From: Hansfordia pulvinata
Lineage: Eukaryota > Ascomycota > Sordariomycetes > Xylariales
Length of the DNA: 64,000 nucleotides
Direction of reading: 5' to 3'
Assembly: GCA_006538405.1 (NCBI GenBank)
Contig: BJKQ01000001.1
Location: 2,914,001 to 2,978,000 of the forward strand
In this document: positions 34,001 through 44,729 of the stretch, piece by piece
How the letters are laid out: the number at the start of each line of letters is the position of its first letter
Position numbering within the stretch: position 1 is the first letter of the stretch
Translations under genes and position numbers: made by a program
Notes under the pieces: generated by a model
What the model saw: only the letters and a program-made list of their open reading frames with translations
What the model was told of the DNA's origin: nothing
Databases searched by the model: none

Positions 34001-36444
34001 CGATGCCAAAAGCACAATGACGAGACCGCCAGGACCCCTATCGTATCGCGCACAAACCCGCCATGGTGTTTCCATCTGCTTCCCCGTGTCTATCAGTACC
34101 GAACTCCTGCAGCCGAGACACACGGCATGGCCCTCTCGTCTCTTCGCTGCTCCGCGCGCTGCTGCACTGCAAGCCGGTCCCTGGCGGCCGGCCTACGTCA
34201 TGTCCCTGGGCGGGCTGGGACGGCGAGGTCGCGCATCGTGCAGGCTGATGGTAGATGGCGGATGGCAGATGGCAACCAGCGTTGGTGGTTCACATTGCCC
34301 TCCACTTATTGAGCAACTTATTACGCCCCATGATGAGGACCGCCTCCGCCGCCACGCCTGCTGGCGCTGCTCAGCGTGAGGGCTTCGATGGCCGATAGGG
34401 CTGTTCGTCACGTCGGGGTCTGTCTGCCCGGCGCCCACATGCACATGCGTCACCGTCACGATGAGGGTGCGATCCCCGGAGCTGATGGCGTTGACCGCCC
34501 AGAGCGCCAGGCGAGGGGGGCGCGCGGTCGTTGCAGATGGCCGGCGAAGTGGGGCAGCCCGGCACCTGGAATTGTTCACACGGGCACACGAGGTCGGGCA
34601 GGGGAGGCTGCGAGAGTGGCATGACCGGCCAGACAGTATATGGTCGTTGCCAGGGGGATCAGCCGAGCGACGAGCCAGCACGAGGTGAAGACAGCACGCC
34701 TTGGTGAAAGGGCAGATATGCGGTACGTGAGGGAGTAATGGTCTTGATCTGTAATGAAATCCCGTTGATGAACGTCTAGAATGGGTATATACAGATTTAT
34801 GAGGTAAGCAAGAAACCCTCGGGTTGTACGTGGACGAGTGAAAGCCGGTACTCGTACCTGCTTCCAGTATGTAGGTACCTAGTAGATATCTAAGGTCGCA
34901 GATGAACCCGTAGGTACGTGAGGTGTCCAACCCGCATCCATGTGATGATTGCCAGATGTCCTGGCGTGTCCACCTCGGGGGAAAGAACCGCCTGAACGCG
35001 TATTCGACGGGCGCCGGCACCTGGCGGCGTCGCACGTCTGCGATCGGCCCCAGCTTCTGGTCGTCGGGTGGGTGCATCATGAATTCAGACCCAGCCGCAA
35101 TAACCTCAAGGGAATCTCGACTGAGGGCCAGGTGTTGAGTCGTCAAGCTGCAGGTGGCTTGGCTTGGACCGTGTCGGCGGCGTTGCTGCCTAGAGTTGCA
35201 GGCGGCCCTTGGGGAAACGCCTGTGACTAATATCCCCCCGCGGTCACGGGATTGGTCACGGCGCGCACCTCCAGCTGAGGCCTCATCACGCCGACCCCGC
35301 GAATCCGGCGAGTGTCTGCCTGCTTCAGCCAGGCTTGCCTACCTGCTTACCTCCCCTGATCTACGTATGCTCGGGCCCATGATGGCGGTTCAGTGCGTCG
35401 GTCAAGGTAGGTATTGAACTTGCTGAAGGACTGGAAGGGTTGAGGCCTTCCCAGGTTCCATCTCTCATCACACATGTACCTACTTAACCTACCTTCCTGT
35501 TACCATCTACCTGGCACTTCTCGGCAGGTCTGATTTTCCTTTTTCTATGTATTATCCGTTTTCCATTGGGAATCTGCAGAGGCTGACAAATGAAGTATCC
35601 GTATCACTGGACCCAAGTCGTCAGGTGGTATATCGAGGCTACCACCGCCCGTATCCACCCCCCGAGATGCGCCTCGGGGGTACTTGAGTCTCGGGTGCCG
35701 CTACCTCCCGTCCCACCCGGTCGAGGCTCATCGAGGCCCACGAGTGAGCACAGCACGGGCAGGCGCGACCCCCGGCCTGACCGGCTTTCGGGTATGAGTA
35801 CAACCTACCTGACCTACCGCGCGAGAGGGTAGCTCTATCCGCTGGACGTCTCTCGGCTGCTCGTGTCTATCGAGGTACCTGTATCGTGGGTGCAAGTACC
35901 GTCCGGTCTCCACTGCTTCTGCCCCAATACGAAGACCTACACCTAAGGACCAATTCCACTTCCATTGGATGTACGAGCACTCTGATTATATGTACCTACC
36001 TGCCGTGCTTGCCATTACTCACACCCTCCGCCTCGCCTCAAACTGTTTCTGCCTTTTGCCTGTTTCCCATCCAACTTCTGCCCCCAAAACCTCCAGGCAG
36101 ACAAGCTCGTTGCTTTTAGGCTTCATTCTCGACACCTCCCCGCTCGAGCCGCCCCGAATCATTCCTCGCCGCGGTTCCGCCGCCATCCCTTCGCCAACCC
36201 CCTCCCCCATCTCTGTCTGCCCCTTCAGCTTTGGCTCTGCTTTCCGAGATCTCAGGCCACCACTTCGCGCACTTCTCTCACGCAACGGCCGCTCCGGCCC
36301 ACAGCCCCGTCCGACGCTCCTCGGACCTGTGCCTGCGCGCGTCCATCTCGCCTCGTTCCCCAGCTTCCGCTACGTCCAGAAGCCGGCATCTGTCTTTTCG
36401 TCTCCTCAGCCCGCGCAAACGCGCGCTGCCCCATCGTCGCAGCC
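30602..36444. promoter_or_regulatory. 5.8-kb divergent intergenic region, no supported gene
   Basis: The region lies between a minus-strand gene and the plus-strand FHA kinase. It has a (GT)n tract at 30986-31030, TACTCCGTA (as TACGGAGTA) at 31388-31396, GTACTCGTAC at 34848-34857, and many GGTACCTACC-like strings. The leader before 36445 is CT-rich (about 36000-36440). Two near-identical strings, CATGGATGCACATTGGATG (31361) and CATGGATGTACATTGGATG (31840), sit 480 bp apart. Frames up to 317 codons exist but lack coding character. A weak spliced candidate at about 33000-33500 (-) is discussed in findings. Confidence 0.5.
30986..31030. repeat. (GT)n microsatellite
   Basis: About 22 uninterrupted GT units upstream of the minus-strand Ser-rich gene. 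Confidence 0.95.
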
Positions 36445-38765
36445 ATGGCCAGTGAGAAGAGCCAGATGAAGCGTCCTAGGGTAAGCTCTTTCCTGCTGCT
36501 CTGTTCCCGCCGTGGATGCACTGCATATCGTTTCATGTGCATTTCCTGCAGAGCACCCCAGATCGTCTCGCCACAGTACAGGATCTTGTTCCGGGACTTA
36601 CCTTGCTAACCTCTGGCTGGCCGTGCAGGAGTCCCCCACCGTCAACGACGACGCAGATCTCAAGAAACCCCGTCGCGACAGAAATGCTGAAGGCCCCGAC
36701 GACAGCACCAACGATGATAAATTGAAGACTCCCGTCACCCGGAACAAGCAGAAACTCCCGTCGCCTGTCACACACCTCGCCGACTCGGATAGCGACCCCG
36801 TTTACAAGGAGGCTACCGCTGAACCCCCTGATGGCCGCCCCAGCCAAGTCACCCACCGCACACCCGAGCAGACTATTTCTCAAGCCCAAGGCTTCTCGTC
36901 TCCCCCTCAAGACACCCAGGTGTTTCCCACCTCCCAATTTGTCGACCCCAATGCTGCCTTGTCTGACGAGGTGGAAGATGAAGTCAAGGAGGGCGTGTGG
37001 GGCTACCTGCTACCCCTGGATGGGCGACACGGTAACTGTGTTGTCATGAAGAAGCGTTCGACCTGTCCCATGCCCGAGACAATCTCCAAGATCGCCAACG
37101 TGTCAGACGAGGCCGGTGCCAAGCAACAGGAGGAGTCTTATGAGCGCTCCAAGGTCAAAGGCGTCCCCTCTGGAGGTTATCTCATCGGTCGTCACCCCGA
37201 ATGTGACGTCGTGCTCAACGACCCGATAGTGTCCAACCGCCACTGCCTCATTTTCACCGAGAACAAGGGGGAAGACTCGGTTGCTGTGCTCGAAGATCTT
37301 TCCGCCAATGGGACGTTTGTGAACGAGGCCATTGTCGGTCGCAACCAGCGCCGCGAGCTGCAGGAACTCGATGAAATTGCCGTGCTCGACAAGGCCCGAT
37401 TCATCTTCCGGTACCCCCGCAGCCGTGTCTCAAGCGACTTCCTACAGCAGTATACCCTTCTCGAGCGCTTGGGCAAAGGCCATTTTGCCGAGGTGTTCTT
37501 GTGCGTTGAGAAATCTACGGGCCAAAGATACGCCGTCAAGGTCTTTACCAAGCATCCCGGCATGGAGGAGCGATCCAAGACGGATGGTCTGCAACAGGAA
37601 ATTGCGGTGCTAATGGGTGTCAGCCACCCCAATGTTCTATGCCTGAAGGATACGTTCAGCGAGAAGGAGGCCGTCTATCTTGTCCTCGAGCTTGCCCCTG
37701 AGGGCGAACTTTTCAACCACATTGTCATGAAGAACAAATTGACCGAGGATGAAGCGCGTCATCTCTTCATCCAGCTGTTCCAAGGCATCAAGTATCTGGT
37801 GTGTGACCCCACTATCCCAGCAATTTGCAATTGCCACTAACTATGTGTCGGAATAGCACGACCGCAACATCGTACACAGAGACATCAAGCCAGAGAACAT
37901 TCTTCTCACAGATAAGGATGTCCACGTCAAGCTCGCAGACTTCGGTCTTGCCAAAATTATTGGTGAAGAGTCTTTCACAACCACTCTGTGTGGCACGCCC
38001 AGCTACGTCGCCCCCGAGATCCTTGCCGAGGGAAGACACAGGAAATATACAAAGGCTGTCGATGTCTGGTCATTGGGCGTGGTTCTTTACATCTGCCTCT
38101 GTGGCTTCCCGCCTTTCTCTGATGAGCTCTTCTCTCGCGACTTTCCCTTCACGCTGGCGCAGCAGATCAAGAGCGGTCGCTTTGATTATCCTTCCCCTTA
38201 TTGGGATTCGGTGGGCGATCCAGCTTGTAAGTTTGGCCATACTTAGGCTCTATTATGGCCGCGAATCCGTAAGCTAACCAAAAGCCTAGTGGACCTTATC
38301 GACTCGATGCTTGTCGTCGACCCTGCGAAGCGCTTCACTGTCGATCAGTGCCTCTCTCACCCGTGGATTTCACGCAAGAGCATTGACGTCAATGACAGTA
38401 CCGATGGTCTGGTCGCTGGTGTTGGCGGACTCGACGTAGCTCGCCGCGCCCCAACCCGCGAGCGAACCCTTCTGAGCTCAATCAACTCTGTTCAGCTCAC
38501 ACACAAGGTGCCCATGGGCCCAGGCCAGCCAAAGGGTCCCCTCAAGGTGTACAAGAAGAACCCGAGCGCTAAAGATCACACCAATGTCACGCCGCCGGAA
38601 GCCCGTCCTTATGACCAGCGCGATGCTCAAGAGTTTGTCGAAATGGGAGGAAAAGGCGACCAGGAACTGTTTGGCGACGACTCTTCAAGCTTTTACACCA
38701 CGACCGAGTCTGTGGCCGCCAAAGGTGACAAGGGCAAGGGCAAGGCCAAGGCCAACGGAGACTAG
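36445..38765 (+). CDS. chk2: FHA-domain checkpoint kinase, Chk2/Rad53/PRD-4 family
   Basis: Exons 36445-36480, 36629-37798, 37857-38226 and 38290-38765 give 683 aa. Chk2-type kinases are activated by ATM/ATR-class kinases on DNA damage and stall the cell cycle; in Neurospora the relative PRD-4 also resets the circadian clock. One FHA domain sits at about 193-275 (GGYLIGRHPECDVVL, SNRHCLIF, LSANGTFVNE). The kinase domain starts at about 287: the Gly loop is GKGHFAEV, the catalytic Lys is 316 in YAVKVF, HRDIKPEN is at 409-416, DFG at 430-432 and CGTPSYVAPE follows. The N-terminus has several TP/SP/SQ-type sites suited to phosphorylation, and the C-terminus ends in a Lys/Gly-rich tail. The first exon encodes only MASEKSQMKRPR; a basic start that may help nuclear entry (inference). 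All motifs needed for activity are present. The exact paralogue (PRD-4 or another Chk2 member) is not certain. Confidence 0.93.
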
Positions 38766-40678
38766 GACCTCTCAGACCCAACATTTCCTGTCGGCCGGGC
38801 TCTATTACGTTGAAGTATCGGCCACAATCAGGCCGTCGGGGCTTTACATTATCATTTTCATCGCGCATTTCCACACAGGCGGTAGTCATCAAGTCATCGC
38901 CGGCCCCATTATATACCCCAGGGCTGTACACAATTTGTCTTGTACTTGTTTTTGTTTTTGTTTTCTTCATGTTCGATCACTGTCCCTATCTAGGAGGATA
39001 TTGCTGGCGGCAAGCTGTCGAATGAGGATGGCAAGGCGTTTTATGATTCTCCTTATGCTCTGGGGATCGAAAAGTTTCTTTTACTGGCGCAGTCAAGGCT
39101 GGCGCCATCTCAAAGGAGTTAATGCGGCACCGAGGCGAGATGATCGCCATCCATCATGAGGATACTCTGAGCTTGACTAGCTAAGTCCGACAGGGGCTTG
39201 TCGTGAGCGAGTCGCTTGCATAATTCAAGCTACATCGAGCCTCATTTGGCCTTGGGAACGTCACATTTTCCGACTCATGTGGCACGCAAATCAAACGGCC
39301 CCTCAGAAAGTACATTCCCCATGCGCGAGGAGTCAGGAGATGTAGTTATATAGATAATACTACGTTCTATTGCGTTGCAATCGCTCACGCCTACAAAATC
39401 GCTATCGGGGTTGTTCTACTAACTGCCCGATCAGTTGCATGCTAGCTCCTCAACCTCGGCCACATGCAACTACATATGGTCCTCCACGCCCGCCCGCATT
39501 GTTGTATCAATACGTATTGGCGGCCCGAGCTGGAAGGGAGAGTGGTGCTACCTTCTGCCGCACTCAGCAGTAAATCGATGTCGCGCAGGTCATGATTCAC
39601 CCTCGCAGTCTCTTCGCATTACGTTTGGAGGATCCCCCTCGGGTTACGAAGTCGGCTGGGGTGCGGCGCTGTTTCGCAGCTGGAGCGGGGAGAAGGCAGA
39701 CTCAAAGTATGCGTGCGGTGCTCAAAGCTATGCTCGACGAGAGAACGCCAATGCACCGTGTTGTTGTGATGGACGGGCACGGGGGATCCCCCCGGGGCGC
39801 GGTGGTCAATTACAATTAGTAGGATTATTCATACACTTAGACACAGTAGTCCTTGCCGACCAGTCGTCTCATCGTCCAGACCGCGGAGTGAGGCGGAGCT
39901 GGTGGCTGCTAGCCTTGCGCCCGCTGGCTCGGGCTGATCTCCCTGCATATAAGAGGCAGGCCATGAGGACAAGTACCCACTAGGGGAAGCTCCCTTGTCT
40001 CTATATCGATCAATCGCCGGTTGACCTCGTGACGCCTTTTGTGGTCGATATCCCGAAAATTTCCTTCTTGGCGCGGATACGGTAAACTGTTCATGAGTGT
40101 CCCTGCCGGATGGCGATTTGCAGTGTCCACGGCTGCCTCCATGGCGCAAATCGTATGCCGTATCACGAGCTCTCAGGGTCGCTTCCAGTCCTGACCCGAC
40201 CGTTCCAAAGACCGTCATAACCCGTTGCGGCTCACGCGGAATATACATGCGCCCGTGTTCCGACGGCGCAGGCGCTATCCGGTGATTACATGAAGATGAT
40301 ATTGCTCGAGAGCGAATGCTGATGTCACTGCCCCCATCTAGCCGATCCTGGTCTGGCAATGGTCTTTCCGCTGGTCGGGCCTCAGAACGGTAGCTCTCTG
40401 CCGTTCATCAGCAGAGTCGTGCAAGACTCGGACGAGAGTTGCGATGTGGAAGCCGCTGTCGGTCTTCGCGAACACGGCACGGGCAGGCAGAAGGGAGAGA
40501 AGTTCAGGCGGGGCAGGAAGTAGGACGCGTCTGATCGACGTTGCTATCGTTCGGGAATATAGCGAGACGGGGTGTCCGAGGTGACTTCGCGCTGAATACC
40601 CACCCCATACTCACGCGGCAAGGATGGCGAGGATGAGGTGGTGATGGAGGATGAGCCTGACGTCGACCTCCGTCGTTT
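38766..40678. other. Convergent intergenic region, no gene seen
   Basis: About 1.9 kb between the stops of the FHA kinase (+) and the ArfGAP gene (-). The first few hundred bases, with T-rich TTTTTG repeats near 38950, are likely 3' UTR. Open frames up to about 180 codons have no recognisable domain. Confidence 0.45.
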
Positions 40679-43600
40679 CTACCGTTCGGGAATCGGCGAC
40701 TTTGCCAGGCGGCCCCCAGCACTAATGCGCTTCTGTAAACGATCTTTCTCTCGCTGGAGTCGTTCACCAGGACCGGGGCTGAGATTTGGCGCGGGCACGG
40801 AGAGACCTGTGGCCTCCACTGCGGCAACGCGGCCCCTTTTCTGCTCGACATACATCTGAGCGCTGCGGCTAAGAGGGAAAGCCGGCATGGTAGACGGTAT
40901 CTCGGCACCGTTCTGCGTCAGCATTTCCGCAACTGGAAACGCGACGGTCCTCGACTCTGGCTCGGGTCGCCCAGGGGGACCCGGGCTGGGCGAGGGAGAG
41001 GCCGGGTCGGCCGCTGCAAGCGCCAAGAAGACAGGGTGGGTGCCACGGACTTTATCCGGTGTATTGGGGTTTGCCTTCAGAGCAAGCGCATAGATGACCT
41101 GCTGGATCTCGTTCTTCTTGATCGCGGCGAGAAGTGTCTCCTCAGGCGTGGGGTATCGCGAAAGCGTGGCGGAGATCGGTTCCACAAAGGCCCTGTCAAC
41201 GTACTTGGCCGTGATGAACCTGAGGCGTTGTTCCCTGTTCGCCTGAGGGGACGGCTTGAGCTCCGGGTCTAGCCTGGACTCCCAGACCATGTTGGAGACC
41301 CGATTACCGACCAATAGGAGGAGCTCGATAATATCGGTGGTGAACGACGTGATGTCCAGGGTCAAGGACCGAACCTTGCTGATATGCGTGCCAAGTGAAC
41401 GATGGATGCCACTGCATTCGATGCAGAGAATGATAGCCAGGTTGATCGACACCCACTCAACCTTGGAGCTCCCGCCACAATCGGCGCAATAGACGTTGCC
41501 TTGATCATTTTCCCGAAGCGTTTGCAGCAGCTTGTCAGGGCTTTCGTCGTAGCTACTGCTGGATGACCGGTTGGTGGCCGGCCTGGCCCCGACGGTGGTC
41601 CGACGCGGAGGATATGCTGCGCTTGCGGCCGAGTGCGAGTGCGAGTGGTGCCCATGGTTCAATGACGTGCTCTTACCAGTCAATATTGAGCCGATGTCCC
41701 GCTTGATGCTGACGGGGGCCCCCGTAGGCGATGGTGTCGTGGGCATGTCCTTAAGCCCGCGGCCCTCCACGGCACTCTGCAAAGCGTTGTTGATCGAGAC
41801 GATCCAGTTGTTCATGTCGTCGTCTCCGGTGGCTTGGTAAACTCTTTTGAAGTAAGGGGTGATCACCTCGAAGCAGAAACGGCGCTCGCATTTCTGGCTT
41901 CACGAACCGACGCCATACGCAGGTCGATAGGTTCATTGTGCAGGTCGAGTTTCTGCTTCCAGTTGCTGTATTCGGACAACTTCCCGCCGTCCAGGACAAC
42001 CCAGAACCTGATTCAGGCTTGATTAGTGACGCACCACCTCAAATGACGATAGCGACTTACTTGTGCCAGCCCTGTTTGTTGAGCGACAAAGGATCAACAT
42101 GACTTCCCGGGCGGTTCAGAGCCCACAACAGACCCTCCTTCCTGTGCGAAGGGCCTTGGAAAGGTCCCGACAGCTGGGCTGGGCCCCTTTCATCAAGATC
42201 GCGTATGCCCTTGAACTTGGATGACTGCGCGGGGCTACCTATTGGGGCTTGACCAACACTGCCAGGAGATCTCGAGAGTTCGCCGCCGCCGCCGGGGACC
42301 ACCGTTGCGCCCGAGCTTCCCGTTGGCACTGCCTTCAGCTGTGAACCAGTGCTATCAGCCCTCCCAAGCTCCGAGTCAGATGTCGCCTGCTGTTGCGTAC
42401 CATTCGCAGCTGCAGGCGCAGTAGTGCCAGTTGCCGAGGCCGCCGTGTCGGGTTCGTTATACTGAACGTTACTCTTCTCCAATACACGTCTCTTCTCTTC
42501 TCGCTCGCGTCGCTGATATTGGAATTCCCGGTCCGCGACGTGCACTTCGTTGGAGAGAGCCTCGAGCTCGGGGAGCAGGTCGTCAATGCGTTTCGCGGTC
42601 GCCAAGAAGCCTCTCGCCTGGGTATCCGCAAACTTGGTCAGGTGCGAGAGGACCTCTTGTTCCTTGCGACCGCCATGGAGGTCTTGCATGAAAACCGAGT
42701 AGTCGAATCGTTTGAGTTCGAAATTGCGCCTCTTGGTTTGATATTTGGTGTCGCTGTCGGCAAGCTTCTTGGTCTTGCCCGTGTCGGAGCGTTGGCCAAG
42801 ATAGCGCGCCACGTACTGATAATATTCCTTGCTCTCCTCTTCGAAATCACGCCTCTTCGTGTCCGCCTGTTTGATGTCGTGAACGTAGAGTTTGCTGATA
42901 GGGTCGATAATGATCTTCTGTAGCGTAAGCGCGTTTTGCTTCTCATATGCCATGATTTCTCGAGCGATCTTGTCGAAGTAGTGGTCGAGGGCGGGCTGAA
43001 CAGCGTTCGCATTGGTCGTCGAAGCTTCTTTGAGCGCGACCAGGAACGAGTTGAAGGCTTCGTTGGCGTCGATCTGTGTTGCATAAGCTTGTTCAGCCTT
43101 CTTCAGAACCTTCTTCATCTGGATCCTCATGTTCCCCGTTTTCTGCTCCAAAGCCTTGATGGTAGCTCTGAAGACCGGCCCATCGTCGCTGACCGTCATG
43201 TCTTCGCCTGGTCTGGGACAAGATATGTCAACCCTGACAGAGTCGCGTGCCGCCGGCGTTTGAGCGCTTGGTGTGAGTGTCAGCTCGTGTTGGAGCTGCA
43301 GGGGCGACGACGGCTCTTCCTGTTCGCTGATCCGCGAGTCGGCAGAATGGGCCGAAGCGACTCGGATTTTGGGCGGGACGGCGAGTTGAAAATTAGGCGA
43401 TGGCGAATTCGGAAGGCTGGGAAGCATCGGCGTGGTATCTGTAGCGTTTCTTTCATCAGCTTGTTTTTCTGCAGGCGCACTGAGTTCCCCTGCTTACTGG
43501 CAACCCAAAAGGAGAAGGTGGCGAGGGTCAACAGTTTGTGTGCCCGCTGGTCGTATTCGACAAACTGCACGCGCGTTAGCCCATGGTGCGTCCTCAGTGT

Positions 43601-44336
43601 TGACGAGGGAGGCCACGCACACTGCAGACGTTCTTCCACCCTCCACTCCGGTCCTCTACCCCCTTTGGCGGTTTCCACTTCCATGTCCACTCAAAGGTCA
43701 CCGAGGAGCTGCCTCCTGTGTTGAAGTCGCCGACAAGCTCGACATTTGAGTTCTTGTGTAGATTCGGATCTGCGTGAAATTCTCGCGTCACCAGATTTTC
43801 GACTTCCTTGCCGGTCGAGGCATATACGTATGTGAGGCCGTTGACAGCCGAGTCTGTTGGGGCCCCGCTGGAATCTTGGCGAATGACAAAGTTGAAGGTG
43901 AAACTGAGTTCCTCGTCGTTGTTGAGCTTGAGCAGGAAATTGGGCGCGCTGGCGGATTCGAGGTCCTGGCGAGCAGTCTAGAGTCAGCGATGGGCCACGG
44001 GGAGAACTGAGACACTCGCGTGAACGCACCTGCACAAACTCCACCGGGCCATTGTCCGGGGACGAGCGCGTCGCAGACACTCGGGTCGCGGGATAGGCAT
44101 TTGGCAGAATGGTGACGGTAGAGCGTTTCTTGGGCGAGTGAATAGCGAGCGACGAGATCGAGACTATCTCTCCAGGTTAGCAACAGACCATGCGGCATTG
44201 CGCACGTCGCGCCCACGCGGCAAGCGCCTCGAGGGGCACGAGAACCAGAGCAGGGGGCTAGGGCAGACGTACGTCGGTTCTGGTCTCGCAGAAAGACGGC
44301 CGCTCCATCGTCAGGGCGGCTGCTGACGATGCCCAT
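40679..44336 (-). CDS. BAR-PH-ArfGAP protein (ACAP-like), with a one-base frameshift
   Basis: Minus strand exons 44336-44273, 44163-44030, 43965-43621, 43564-43498, 43438-42061 and 42007-40679. The total is 3317 nt, one short of a whole number of codons; repaired, the protein would be 1105 aa. It starts MGIVSSRPDDGAAVFLRDQN. It has a BAR-like helical region (about 285-530), a PH domain (about 634-760) and an ArfGAP zinc finger at about 836-859 (CADC, 16 residues, CIEC) with the GIHRSLGTHISKVRSL block that carries the catalytic Arg. Such proteins bend membranes and switch off Arf GTPases in vesicle traffic. Odd: within the PH domain SVREARNA runs into a stop, while RRFCFEVITP continues one frame over, so one base is missing at about 41888-41890. 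Everything else is intact. Confidence 0.85.
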
Positions 44337-44689
44337 GATGTGAGATGCTGGCCCAGCGAATGGCCGCAACGCGGGATGGGAGTTTGGCGGGCGGATCCAG
44401 GGTGTGCTGCAGCCAGTGTTGTACAGCGGCTCGAAGGTGTGTAATCTTGGCAAGGTAGTGTGGTCGCTGGCTGGTAAGGCGGTGGCGACAACGGCGGCGA
44501 CGTCGTCCGGGACAATAGCGTGTGGTGACGACGGACTCAAGCCGGTGGGATGTTCACGGAGGTGTTGAAGAGGAGGGGCGAGATATGTACAAGGAGTCCG
44601 TCCAGGCCCAGGCGGGAGGCACCAGACAGTACAGAGTCACCTGTAATGAGATGTATCGCTGCGGAGGGTCAGGGTGTGATTTGGCCAGG

Positions 44690-44729
44690 CAGGGGGGCAG
44701 GCAGGCCTGGCAGGCAGGCAGGCAGGCAG
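44690..44729. repeat. GGCA tetranucleotide tract
   Basis: Repeated GGCA units, imperfect at the left end (GGCAGGGGGGCAGGCAGGCC) and perfect over about five units at the right. Confidence 0.85.

Noticed and set aside
34193..35146. 317-codon minus-strand frame in the 5.8-kb spacer
   Set aside because: The composition looks like translated non-coding DNA, no domain or splice structure is evident, and it spans intergenic motif copies such as 34848.
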